Positions 1-7,649 of a stretch of DNA of 64,000 bases are shown here, one piece after another. The stretch spans positions 62,001 to 126,000 of the forward strand of contig NZ_JOJL01000011.1 in assembly GCF_000721705.1 (NCBI RefSeq). Direction: 5' to 3'. Numbering within the stretch: the stretch's first letter is position 1; every line of letters starts with the position of its first letter. Made by a program: the position numbers and the translations under genes. Under the pieces are notes generated by a model. It had not been told where the DNA came from. It ran no database searches and was given only the letters and a program-made list of their open reading frames with translations. This DNA is from Actinoplanes subtropicus. GTDB lineage: Bacteria; Actinomycetota; Actinomycetes; Mycobacteriales; Micromonosporaceae.

Positions 1-212
1 ATCGCGTCGACCGCGTTCACGAACGAGAACGCCCGCCCGGCCAGGTAGTCGGAGGAGCCGGAGCACCAGAAGTCGACCTCCCGCCGGCCGAGGCCCGCGG
101 ATTGCAGGGCTTCCTGGAAGACCGGCACGAGCGTCTCGACACCGCTGGTGGTCCCGGCGGACGGCCGGTTGGCGGCCTGGGCAAAACCGATGACGGCGAC
201 AGTTTCGCTCAC
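1..212 (-). CDS. ltp4: Thiolase-like lipid-transfer protein (Ltp4/Rv3522-like), N-terminal part only
   Basis: Only the first 70 codons are in the window; the gene continues past base 1. It starts at GTG 212, overlapping the stop of the upstream gene by 4 bp (GTGA). The N-terminus reads SETVAVIGFAQAANRP, followed by a segment containing FWCSGSSDYLAGRAFSF. This resembles mycobacterial Ltp3/Ltp4 (SCP-x type thiolase-fold proteins of the cholesterol regulon). Such proteins cleave or bind steroid acyl-CoA side chains and usually need a DUF35 OB-fold partner, which is the gene directly upstream here. The catalytic cysteine and histidine regions lie outside the window, so thiolase versus aldolase activity cannot be judged. 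The Ltp4 assignment rests on sequence likeness and on the same gene pair (Rv3521-Rv3522) in M. tuberculosis. Confidence 0.7.
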   Translation of the reverse strand, partial: MSETVAVIGFAQAANRPSAGTTSGVETLVPVFQEALQSAGLGRREVDFWCSGSSDYLAGRAFSFVNAVDA

Positions 213-1153
213 AAGTGATCCTCGTACGACTCGTAGGGCGCGTCCGGCTCGCCGGTCGGCAGGAAGTGCGCGATGTTCGTCGGGCTGGTGGTCCACTCGG
301 CCCGGTCGCGCCAGACCGCGGCCACCCGCATGCCCATCCGCACCTCGTCCGCGGGCAGGCCGAGGATCAGGTGGGGGATGGGCATGTCGGCGCCGTCCAG
401 CAGGATCTGCGCCACCACGTACGGCGGTTCCAGGCGCTGCCCGGCGAACGGCACGTTCACGACGCAGAAGGTGGTGACGGTCCCGTGCTCGCTCACGGCG
501 ACCTCTTCCTCGGTCGGCACGCCGTCGGCCGGGCAGACCCGCGGCGGCACGTAGACCTTGCGGCACACCGGGCAGCGCTGCCCGAGCAGCCGGCCCTCCG
601 CCAGCTCTCGCAGGTAACGGCCTTCCTCGGGCGAGGTGGTGTGCGTGTAGGCCAGCCGGATCGGCGTCGTCATGATGGTGACCGGGTCGCCGCCGGATTC
701 GGCCGGCGCCGCGGCGGTCTCGCCCGGGGCGAAGCACTCGATGTCGCGAATGTGCCCGTGCGGCGAGGAGGACCAGCGGATGTGCACGCGCATACCGGTG
801 TGCATCCGGTCTCGCGAGCCGGCGTCCACGGCGTGCAACAGGGCCGTGTCCGCGCCGTCCAGCCGGATCAGCGCCCACCCGAACGGCCGGTCCAGCGGCT
901 GCCCGTCGAGCGGCCGATCGGTCCACGTCCAGCTGACCACCGTGCCGGTCGGCTGCACGTCGACCAGCTCGGTCACCGGCGCGTGGGTGACCGGGTCGTA
1001 TTCGAGCGGCGGCACGTGGATCCGCCCGTCGGCGGTGCGGCTGCCGAGCACCCGGCGGTCGCGCAGGCCGGTCATGAATCGGCCCAGGACCGGGCCGAGC
1101 GAGCGGGTGTAATCGAAGCCGATCTCCAGCGGGGCAGCGAGCACGGTTTCCAC
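209..1153 (-). CDS. Tandem DUF35 OB-fold/zinc-ribbon protein (Rv3521-like), partner of a steroid thiolase
   Basis: The protein has 314 residues with GTG 1153 as start. An upstream GTG/ATG reading is possible to 1216, but it would run through the KstR operator at 1163-1176, so I prefer 1153; no clear Shine-Dalgarno is visible and it may be leaderless. The N-terminal half (FDYTRSLGPVLGRFMTGLRD and following) is one OB-fold-like unit. The C-terminal half carries a zinc-ribbon (CPVCRKVYVPPRVC) followed by a second OB-fold. DUF35 proteins of this type bind SCP-x thiolases; in the known ChsH2-Ltp2 retro-aldolase the DUF35 domain is required for activity. The stop overlaps the start of the ltp4-like gene, which implies co-translation of the pair. 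The exact reaction is inferred, not seen. Confidence 0.75.
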   Translation of the reverse strand: METVLAAPLEIGFDYTRSLGPVLGRFMTGLRDRRVLGSRTADGRIHVPPLEYDPVTHAPVTELVDVQPTGTVVSWTWTDRPLDGQPLDRPFGWALIRLDGADTALLHAVDAGSRDRMHTGMRVHIRWSSSPHGHIRDIECFAPGETAAAPAESGGDPVTIMTTPIRLAYTHTTSPEEGRYLRELAEGRLLGQRCPVCRKVYVPPRVCPADGVPTEEEVAVSEHGTVTTFCVVNVPFAGQRLEPPYVVAQILLDGADMPIPHLILGLPADEVRMGMRVAAVWRDRAEWTTSPTNIAHFLPTGEPDAPYESYEDHL

Positions 1154-1162
1154 GTACGCAAG

Positions 1163-1176
1163 TGAAACACGTTCTA
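1163..1176. promoter_or_regulatory. KstR operator
   Basis: TGAAACACGTTCTA is a perfect match to the KstR motif TnnAACnnGTTnnA. It lies 10 bp upstream of the GTG of the OB-fold/ltp4 pair, where repressor binding would block transcription until a cholesterol-derived CoA thioester releases KstR. Confidence 0.85.
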
Positions 1177-1242
1177 ACTTGGTGCGGCAAGGTTGGCCGA
1201 TGGGCCGTCTTCCCACCGCTGGAACGCGTTACCGATCGGCGG

Positions 1243-2004
1243 TCAGCATGCCTGGCCGTTCAAGGTCAGAACGGTCGGCGGGGCGTCGCTGGTGTGCCAG
1301 GCGCCCTGCAATCCGAACGACGTGGCCGCGCCGGGGTTCAGGACCCGGTTGTACGCGAGGTTGGTGGCCACCACGGCCGCGCCGGACTGAGTGACCGCGG
1401 CACTCCACGCGCCGGTGACCACCTGGTCGCCCGGGAACGTGAAGCCGACCGCCCATCCGGCGACCGGTGCGGTCCCGGTGTTCGTGATCGTGACCTCGGC
1501 GACGAATCCGCCCGGCCACTCGGAGAGCCGCCGATAGGTGATCTTGCAGCCCGGCGGAGGGGCCGATCCGATCGGCACCGTCGCGGTGCGCGTGTCGGCG
1601 ACGGCGCCACCGGCCGTCAGCTGGACGTTCACCTGCAGTCCGGTGGCCGAGCACGACGCGAACGTGGAATAGGTCAGGGTGGCGCGGCCCGTCCCACCCG
1701 CCGGTAGGGTCAGCGGCACGACGAGGGGATCCATGGCGATGCAGCCCGCCGGGATCCCGCCGCCGGGCCCGGTGAATCGCCCGTACCACTGGACCTGGGC
1801 GGTCAGGGCGGCGGCCGTGCAGTTCTGCGCGGTGACCGTCGCCTGGACGGAGTCGCCCGGCGTGACGACGGGCGGATCGAACGTCAGCGACACGATCTCG
1901 GCGCTGCCGGTTCCCCCGCAGGTGGCCTGGGCCGGTCCGGCCACCGCCACGGCGGCGCCGGCGATCAGGGCAAGCAGCATGACGATTCGCGCCGATCGGT
2001 ACAT
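1243..2004 (-). CDS. Secreted protein with C-terminal CBM2-type carbohydrate-binding domain
   Basis: The protein has 253 residues; ATG 2004 is preceded by GGAGAG. A Sec signal peptide (MYRSARIVMLLALIAGAAVA, cleavage near AQA-TC) is followed by an Ig-like segment of about 110 residues containing several cysteines. The last roughly 100 residues look like a bacterial type 2 carbohydrate-binding module: the domain starts with C, has the WPGGFVAEVTITNTG signature and ends LTLNGQAC, so a terminal disulfide is likely. No catalytic domain is present. It would bind cellulose, chitin or a similar polymer outside the cell. It sits between two sterol genes with no obvious link to sterol metabolism and has no KstR motif directly upstream. 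It may be an unrelated gene caught inside the island. Confidence 0.8.
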   Translation of the reverse strand: MYRSARIVMLLALIAGAAVAVAGPAQATCGGTGSAEIVSLTFDPPVVTPGDSVQATVTAQNCTAAALTAQVQWYGRFTGPGGGIPAGCIAMDPLVVPLTLPAGGTGRATLTYSTFASCSATGLQVNVQLTAGGAVADTRTATVPIGSAPPPGCKITYRRLSEWPGGFVAEVTITNTGTAPVAGWAVGFTFPGDQVVTGAWSAAVTQSGAAVVATNLAYNRVLNPGAATSFGLQGAWHTSDAPPTVLTLNGQAC

Positions 2005-2132
2005 GGGGCTCTCCAGGTCGGGGCACGGTGAACGGCCGCAGTCGCGGGTTCCATCGACAAGCGTCGCTTTATGTCCCGGCCTGGTCAAGGTGGTAGCCCG
2101 ACAAGATCTTGCGAAGGTCGGTGCGCGCTCCG

Positions 2133-2912
2133 CTAACGCCCGTGGAATTGGGGCGCGCGCTTCTCGATGAAGGCCCGCGGGCCCTCCTTGGCGTCGTCGC
2201 TGCGGAACACCGCCATGCCGATTTTGGCCTCCACGGCGAACGCGTCCTCCTCGGCCATGCCCTCGGTCTCCCGGATCGTACGTAGGATCGCCTGCACCGC
2301 CAGCGGACCGTTCGCGGCGATCGCCTCGGCGAGTTCGAGCGCTTTCGCCAGGGCCTGCCCGTCCGGCACGACGTGCCCGACGAGACCGACCGAGTGGGCC
2401 TCGGCCGCGCTCAGCTGCCGGCCGGTCAACAGCATCTCGGCCGCGATCGTGTACGGAATCTGGCGCACCAGCCGCACCGCCGAACCGCCCAGCGGGAACA
2501 AACCCCAGCGCGCCTCGGCGACCGCGAAACGCGCGCTCTCGGCCGCGACGCGTACGTCCGTGGCTTGCAGAATCTCGGTCCCGCCGGCGACCGCCGGCCC
2601 TTCCACCGCCGCGATCAGCGGCTTGCTCAGGCGGCGTCCCTTGAGCAGCGCGTCGATCCGGGACAGGTCGGCGCCGTCGAAGTTGTCGCCGGGGTGCGAC
2701 TGGGTCATCGCGCGCAGGTCGGCCCCCGCGCAGAACGCCCCGCCCGCGCCGGTCAGCACGCACACCCGGATCGCCGGATCGTCGTCCACCCGGTCCCAGG
2801 CTTCGCGCATGATGGCCATCATCTCGGCCGAGAGCGCGTTGCGGACCTCGGGACGGTTCATCGTGACGATCAGGATCGGTCCACGTTGCTCGACGAGGGC
2901 ATGCGATTCCAC
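2133..2912 (-). CDS. echA19: Enoyl-CoA hydratase EchA19 (steroid side chain)
   Basis: The protein has 259 residues; GTG 2912 is preceded by CGGAGG. The crotonase fold is clear: [10 protein letters not shown] near the N-terminus, the oxyanion-hole segment [21 protein letters not shown] (second oxyanion loop) and a C-terminal FIEKRAP. Sequence and length match mycobacterial EchA19 (Rv3516) closely. EchA19 is known to hydrate 3-oxo-4,24-cholestadien-26-oyl-CoA-type enoyl thioesters in the first turn of cholesterol side-chain beta-oxidation. It is divergent from fadD19 across a 56-bp promoter region with a KstR-like site, the same arrangement as Rv3516/Rv3515c, which strongly supports orthology. 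It acts in the cytosol. Confidence 0.9.
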   Translation of the reverse strand: MESHALVEQRGPILIVTMNRPEVRNALSAEMMAIMREAWDRVDDDPAIRVCVLTGAGGAFCAGADLRAMTQSHPGDNFDGADLSRIDALLKGRRLSKPLIAAVEGPAVAGGTEILQATDVRVAAESARFAVAEARWGLFPLGGSAVRLVRQIPYTIAAEMLLTGRQLSAAEAHSVGLVGHVVPDGQALAKALELAEAIAANGPLAVQAILRTIRETEGMAEEDAFAVEAKIGMAVFRSDDAKEGPRAFIEKRAPQFHGR

Positions 2913-2947
2913 GGCGAACCTCCGGGCGGCTGGGGCTTGTCACGAAC

Positions 2948-2961
2948 AATAACAGGTTCTA
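2948..2961. promoter_or_regulatory. KstR-like operator (one mismatch)
   Basis: AATAACAGGTTCTA fits TnnAACnnGTTnnA except that the first conserved base is A rather than T. It lies in the echA19/fadD19 divergent promoter, only 8 bp before the fadD19 start, and could control both directions. Confidence 0.7.
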
Positions 2962-2968
2962 CTTTCTG

Positions 2969-4582
2969 GTGATGGCGGCAAATATTGCGGACCTGTTCGA
3001 GCACGCGGTCGACGCCTTCGCCGACCGCACGGCGGTGTACTTCGGCGAACAGGCGATCACCTACGCCGAGCTGGAGGAGCGCGCCAACCGTCTGGCGCAC
3101 CTCCTGCATGATCGCGGAGTGCGCCCGGGCGACCACGTCGGCCTGTACGCGGGCAACTCGATCGAGGCCGTAGTGGCGATGATCGCCGTCTACAAGCTGC
3201 GGGCCGCGGTCGTCAACGTCAACTATCGATACGTCGAGAACGAATTGCACTTCCTCTTCGCCGACGCCGAACTGGTGGCCCTGATCCACGACCGCCGGTT
3301 CGCGCCCCGGGTCGCCGCCGTCCGGGACGCCTCACCCGGCCTGCACACCGTGGTCGTGCTGCCGGACGGCTCCGACGCGGAAACCGGCGACGTTCTCTAC
3401 GAAGAGGCGCTGGCCGCCGGCGACCCGCGCCGGGATTTCGGCGAGCGTTCGCCCGACGACATCTATCTGCTCTACACCGGCGGCACCACCGGCTATCCGA
3501 AGGGCGTGCTCTGGCGTCACGAGGACGTGTGGCGCACGCTCGGTGGCGGCGTCGACTTCATGACCGGTGTCCCGCTCGAGGACGAGTGGCAGCAGTCCAT
3601 CCGCGGCGCCGCCGGTGACGGGCTGGTCCGGCTCTGCCTGGCCCCGCTGATTCACGGCAACGCCCAGTGGGCCGCCCTGATGGGCCTGTTCGCCGGCGAC
3701 GCCGTGGTGATGCTGCCGCACTTCGACGCCGACGAGGTCTGGCGCGCCATCGACCGGCACCGGGTCAACATGATGGTGCTGATCGGCGATGCGATGGCGC
3801 GGCCCATCATCGAGGCGTACGCGGCCGGCGACTACGACGGCTCCTCGCTCGGCTCGGTCAATTCCAGCGGCGCGCTCTTCTCCCCAGTGGTGAAACGACA
3901 GTACCTGGAGCTGTTCCCGGCCGCGCTGGTCACCGACGCGATCGGCGCCTCGGAGACCGGCTTCACCGGGCTGGGCGTGGTCGCCGACGTGCCCGGCGGC
4001 GCGGTGGAGGAGCCGCGGGTCATGCCCGGCCCGACCACCGTGGTGCTCGGCGACGACAACAAGCCGGTAGCGCCCGGCGAGATCGGCCGGCTGGCCAAGA
4101 GCGGCTACCTCCCGCTCGGCTACTACAAGGACCCGGTCAAGACCGCCCGGCTGCTGACCGAGATCGACGGTGTCCGCTACGCGTTCCCCGGCGACCTGGC
4201 CCGGCTCGAGGAGGACGGCACCATCACCCTGCTCGGCCGGGGCGCCACGTGCGTGAACACCGGCGGCGAGAAGGTCTTCCCGGAGGAGGTCGAGGGCGCC
4301 CTGAAGACCCACCCCGACGTCTTCGACGCGCTCGTCATCGGCCTGCCCGACGACCGCCTCGGCCAGCGCGTCGCCGCCCTCATCCAGCCCCGCCCCGGCG
4401 CGAAGGTCGACCTGGTCGCCGTCGAGGACCACCTGCGCCATCAGGTCGCCGGCTACAAGGTGCCGCGCGCGGTCTGGCTGGTCGACGAGATCTCCCGAAC
4501 GATCAGCGGCAAGGCCGACTACCGCTGGGCCCATCAACACGCCGCGGAAAACCCGGCCGAGGAGGTCAGCCATGCGGACTGA
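2969..4582 (+). CDS. fadD19: Steroid C26 acyl-CoA synthetase FadD19
   Basis: The protein has 537 residues (the family member Rv3515c has about 548). It is an ANL-superfamily adenylating enzyme: P-loop YTGGTTGYPKG near residue 170, SETGF motif, GDLARLEEDGTITLLGRG, and the C-terminal lysine in ISGKADYRW. FadD19 activates 3-oxocholest-4-en-26-oate to its CoA ester, the entry step of side-chain beta-oxidation, using ATP and CoA in the cytosol. The first codons are GTG ATG (2969 or 2972). No Shine-Dalgarno is visible and the operator ends 8 bp upstream, so the mRNA may be leaderless. The 3' end overlaps the following oxygenase-like gene by 11 bp. Confidence 0.9.
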   Translation: MMAANIADLFEHAVDAFADRTAVYFGEQAITYAELEERANRLAHLLHDRGVRPGDHVGLYAGNSIEAVVAMIAVYKLRAAVVNVNYRYVENELHFLFADAELVALIHDRRFAPRVAAVRDASPGLHTVVVLPDGSDAETGDVLYEEALAAGDPRRDFGERSPDDIYLLYTGGTTGYPKGVLWRHEDVWRTLGGGVDFMTGVPLEDEWQQSIRGAAGDGLVRLCLAPLIHGNAQWAALMGLFAGDAVVMLPHFDADEVWRAIDRHRVNMMVLIGDAMARPIIEAYAAGDYDGSSLGSVNSSGALFSPVVKRQYLELFPAALVTDAIGASETGFTGLGVVADVPGGAVEEPRVMPGPTTVVLGDDNKPVAPGEIGRLAKSGYLPLGYYKDPVKTARLLTEIDGVRYAFPGDLARLEEDGTITLLGRGATCVNTGGEKVFPEEVEGALKTHPDVFDALVIGLPDDRLGQRVAALIQPRPGAKVDLVAVEDHLRHQVAGYKVPRAVWLVDEISRTISGKADYRWAHQHAAENPAEEVSHAD

Positions 4583-5669
4583 GCTGTGCGAGCGGCTCGG
4601 CATCGAGCACCCGATCGTCGGCTTCAGCCCGTCCGAGCACGTGGTCGCGGCGATCAGCCGGGCCGGCGGGCTGGGCGTGCTGGGCTGCGTCCGATACAAC
4701 GAGGCCGACGAACTGGAGCAAGCGCTCGCTTGGCTCGACGAGGCGACCGACGGCCGCCCGTACGGCGTGGACGTGGTGATGCCCAGCCATGTGCCCACCG
4801 AGGGCGCCGCGACCGACCTGGACAAGCTGATCCCGCCGGGCCATCGCGACTTCGTCGAGCGCACCCTGCTGCGCCTCGGCGTGCCGCCGCTGGGCGTGGA
4901 CGAGTCCCGCCGGGCCGGAGTGCTCGGCTGGCTGCACTCGGTGGCCCGCTCGCACGTCGAGGTCGCGCTGAACCACCGTCCCCGGCTGATCGCGAACGCT
5001 CTCGGCCCGCCCCCGCCGGACGTCATCGCCCAGGCTCACGAGCACGGACTGCTGGTCGCCGCGCTGGCCGGCCGGGCCGACCACGCCCGCAGCCACGTGG
5101 CGAGCGGCGTCGACCTGGTGGTGGCCCAGGGCTACGAGGCCGGCGGGCACACCGGCGAGATCGCCAGCATGGTCCTGGTGCCCGAGGTGGTCGATGCGGT
5201 GGGGGAGGGCGTGCCGGTGCTCGCGGCCGGCGGCATCGGCAGCGGCCGGCAGATCGCGGCCGCCCTCGCGCTGGGCGCCCGCGGGGTCTGGATGGGCTCG
5301 GTCTGGCTCGGCACGGCCGAGTACCAGACCACGGAGGCGCTGCGTGAGGCGCTGCTGAAGGCGCGATCGAGCGACACCGTACGCAGCCGCATCTACTCCG
5401 GAAAGCCGGCCCGGCTGCTGCGCAACCGCTGGACCGACGCGTGGAACGAGGACGAGGCGCCGAAGCCGCTCCCGATGCCGCTGCAGAACCTGCTGGTGGC
5501 CGAGGCGCACACCCGGCTGATGGAGTCGGGCGACCCGACCGTGGTGCCGATGCCCGTCGGCCAGATCGTGGGCCGGATGAACGAGGTACGCCCGGTCGCG
5601 GACGTGCTCGCCGATCTGGTCACCGAGGCCGACGAGACGCTCGCCCGGCTCGGCAAGCTCGTCCCGTAG
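4572..5669 (+). CDS. Nitronate monooxygenase/2-nitropropane dioxygenase family FMN protein
   Basis: The protein has 365 residues and starts inside the end of fadD19, so the two are translationally coupled. It has the TIM-barrel FMN fold of the NPD/IpdC/enoyl reductase group: an N-terminal LGIEHPIVG in place of the usual HPIV-QapM, VVAQGYEAGGHTG (FMN phosphate region) and VLAAGGIGSGRQIAAALALGA. It resembles actinobacterial proteins such as Rv1533 of unknown substrate. Because it is coupled to fadD19 in a KstR-type operon, a role in oxidising or isomerising a steroid acyl-CoA is likely, but the substrate is unknown. It is distinct from the IpdC homologue at 14972-16021. Confidence 0.75.
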   Translation: MRTELCERLGIEHPIVGFSPSEHVVAAISRAGGLGVLGCVRYNEADELEQALAWLDEATDGRPYGVDVVMPSHVPTEGAATDLDKLIPPGHRDFVERTLLRLGVPPLGVDESRRAGVLGWLHSVARSHVEVALNHRPRLIANALGPPPPDVIAQAHEHGLLVAALAGRADHARSHVASGVDLVVAQGYEAGGHTGEIASMVLVPEVVDAVGEGVPVLAAGGIGSGRQIAAALALGARGVWMGSVWLGTAEYQTTEALREALLKARSSDTVRSRIYSGKPARLLRNRWTDAWNEDEAPKPLPMPLQNLLVAEAHTRLMESGDPTVVPMPVGQIVGRMNEVRPVADVLADLVTEADETLARLGKLVP

Positions 5670-5674
5670 GAGGG

Positions 5675-6544
5675 TCAGCCGCCGTTGGCGGAGAAGTGCA
5701 TGTAGTCCTTCAGCGAGTGGTAGTCGCCGCCCCACTTCCAGCCGATGGCGGCGAACGCCTTCACCACCGGGCCGTCCGGCAGGATCATGCCCGGCCGGAC
5801 GGTGCCCCGATCGAGGTACGAGGTGGCCAGCTCAGGCAGCACGATCTCGCCCTTGTGGTACGGGTTCTGGAACGGGTTGACGTCCACGGCCAGCCCGTAG
5901 GAGTGCTGCGACCAGACCTTCGAGTCGCGGACCGGGCGGCAGGCGTACGCGTCGGTCATGTTGTCGTCCCCGGTCGGCGGGGCGGTGAGCCCGGCCGCCC
6001 CGGTGACCCGCATCCCCTCGATCGGGTACCCCTCGGCGAACAGCCGGCCGAACACTTTGACCAGGCCCTCGGCGGCGCTCTTGTGCACCAGCATCTCGCC
6101 GGTGTGCGCCAGGCCGTCGAAGCCGCGGAAGCCGACCGTCACGTACCGCAAATCGGCGGATTTCACCGGGCAGGCGCTCGTCCAGCTGGAGCGGGCGAGG
6201 ACGCTCGGCGGCACCGACTCGATCGTCGAGTGGAACCGGCCGTCGGCCGGTGGCGGCAGGTAATCGGTCGTGATGATCGAGCGGTTCCGCAGCTCGGGAG
6301 GGGTGGCCTGGGCGGCGGCGAAGCCGTTCGACCCGACCGGCAGCACCCGTTTGCCGAGCCAGGCCGGGGCGGCGGTGGCGTTGCCGATCCGGGTGACCGA
6401 CGGGCTCGGCTGGGCTGATGCGGGGGGCGCCGGGGTGGCGGCCGGTGCGGTCGGTGCCGTCGCCGGCCCGGCGGGCGGCGCGCCGGAGCAGCCGGCCGCC
6501 ACGCCGCAGGCCAGCAGGGTCGTCGTCAGTCGCCGAAGTCGCAC
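5675..6544 (-). CDS. Lipoprotein with M15-type D-Ala-D-Ala carboxypeptidase domain
   Basis: The protein has 289 residues; GTG 6544. A lipoprotein signal with lipobox (TTLLACGVAAGC) is followed by a low-complexity Pro/Ala linker to about residue 50. The C-terminal half has the VanY/M15 zinc motifs: SQHSYGLAVDVNP (SxHxxGxAxD) and WGGDYHSLKDYMHF ending in the second histidine. It is predicted to trim peptidoglycan peptides from the outer face of the membrane. It converges with the fadD19-operon gene with a 5-bp gap and lies 36 bp downstream of an alcohol dehydrogenase on the same strand, so it may be read through from the KstR-controlled promoter, but a sterol role is unlikely. Confidence 0.8.
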   Translation of the reverse strand: MRLRRLTTTLLACGVAAGCSGAPPAGPATAPTAPAATPAPPASAQPSPSVTRIGNATAAPAWLGKRVLPVGSNGFAAAQATPPELRNRSIITTDYLPPPADGRFHSTIESVPPSVLARSSWTSACPVKSADLRYVTVGFRGFDGLAHTGEMLVHKSAAEGLVKVFGRLFAEGYPIEGMRVTGAAGLTAPPTGDDNMTDAYACRPVRDSKVWSQHSYGLAVDVNPFQNPYHKGEIVLPELATSYLDRGTVRPGMILPDGPVVKAFAAIGWKWGGDYHSLKDYMHFSANGG

Positions 6545-6580
6545 CGGGCCAGTCTGCCTCGCGGTTTCGACCCCGGCGAC

Positions 6581-7561
6581 TCAGAGCACGACGACCGCGC
6601 GGCCGGTGAGCGTGCCGGCGGCCAGCCGCTCGTAGGCCTCCTCGACCTTCTCGAACGGGAACTCCTCCACCTGGTTGCGCACCAGCCCGGCCCCGGCCAG
6701 CGCGATGACCTCCTGGGCGTCGGCGATCGTCGAGCCCTGGAACGTGTAGACCTCGCCGTCGCGGGGCAGCGTGCCGAACCAGGGCCGCTCGAGCCGCCCG
6801 CCGGCCGAGCCGATCAGCCCGTACGCACCGCCGGGCCGGACCGCCGCGATGCCGGCCGCAATCGTCTGATCACTTCCGACGAAGTCGAGCACGGCGTCGG
6901 CGCCGAGCCGGCGGGGGAGCAGCTCCACATCGGACATCACCTCGTGGGCGCCGATCGTTTCCGCGTACGCGACGCGGCCGGCCAGCGGGTCGACGGCGAT
7001 CACCCGGGCGGAGGTCAGCACCCGGAGGAACTGCACCGCGAACGCGCCGAGCCCGCCGGCGCCGATCACCACCGCGGCGCCGCCCGGCACGATGCGGTGG
7101 AGCGCCCGCCGCACCGCGTGGTAGGCGGTGGCGCCCGCGTCGGTCAGCGGCCCGGCGTGCCGCGGGTCGAGGCCGCCCAGCGGCAGCACGCCGCGCCGGT
7201 CGGCGAGCACGTACTCGGCGAGGCCGCCGTCCCGCCCGTAGCCGCGGCCGGTCAGGCCGTGCGGGCAACCGCTTTCCAGCCCGCGCACGCAGAACCAGCA
7301 CGTGCCGCAGGAGGCGGTGGCCGCGAGCGCGACCGGGGTGCCGTCGTCCAGCCACCCGGCGGTCTCGTGGCCGAGCGTGAACGGCATCTGCCAGGCCAGC
7401 TTCTCGCCGACCGGGCGCGGCATCTGCCGCATGGTCAGATCTGATCGGCACAGCCCGCACCCGGCCACCCGCACCAGCACCTGCCCGGGGCCGGGCGACG
7501 GCACCGGCACCTCCTCGTGCGCCGGGGCCGCGCCCCAGTCGGTCAATCGGAACGCCCGCAT
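6581..7561 (-). CDS. Zinc-dependent alcohol dehydrogenase (MDR family), KstR-controlled
   Basis: The protein has 326 residues; ATG 7561. Catalytic zinc ligands lie in CGLCRSD and GHETAG. The structural zinc lobe is CGTCWFCVRGLESGC (C-x2-C-x2-C-x7-C). The Rossmann motif is GAGGLGAFAVQ. The family oxidises primary or secondary alcohols with NAD(P). A perfect KstR operator ends 11 bp upstream of the start codon, so it belongs to the sterol regulon. A plausible role is oxidation of a hydroxylated side chain (26-hydroxy to 26-oxo steroid), but that is inference. It is transcribed divergently from the Rv3531c-like operon. Confidence 0.8.
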   Translation of the reverse strand: MRAFRLTDWGAAPAHEEVPVPSPGPGQVLVRVAGCGLCRSDLTMRQMPRPVGEKLAWQMPFTLGHETAGWLDDGTPVALAATASCGTCWFCVRGLESGCPHGLTGRGYGRDGGLAEYVLADRRGVLPLGGLDPRHAGPLTDAGATAYHAVRRALHRIVPGGAAVVIGAGGLGAFAVQFLRVLTSARVIAVDPLAGRVAYAETIGAHEVMSDVELLPRRLGADAVLDFVGSDQTIAAGIAAVRPGGAYGLIGSAGGRLERPWFGTLPRDGEVYTFQGSTIADAQEVIALAGAGLVRNQVEEFPFEKVEEAYERLAAGTLTGRAVVVL

Positions 7562-7571
7562 CGTTCAAGAG

Positions 7572-7585
7572 TGAAACACGTTCTA
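7572..7585. promoter_or_regulatory. KstR operator
   Basis: TGAAACACGTTCTA is a perfect TnnAACnnGTTnnA match, identical to the site at 1163-1176, and lies directly upstream of the minus-strand alcohol dehydrogenase. Confidence 0.85.
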
Positions 7586-7626
7586 GCGTCGGTCAAGCGG
7601 CGCCGATGGGTACGTTGACCCGAGAT

Positions 7627-7640
7627 TAGAACGCGTTCTA
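7627..7640. promoter_or_regulatory. KstR operator
   Basis: TAGAACGCGTTCTA is a perfectly palindromic KstR site, 9 bp upstream of the GTG of the plus-strand operon at 7650. With the site at 7572 it gives each direction of the divergent promoter its own operator. Confidence 0.87.
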
Positions 7641-7649
7641 GCATGAACC

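Noticed and set aside
1243..2949. Reading the CBM2 gene as a 568-residue protein starting upstream at 2949
   Set aside because: The extra N-terminal part is the other frame of echA19; a signal peptide with ribosome site begins at 2004.
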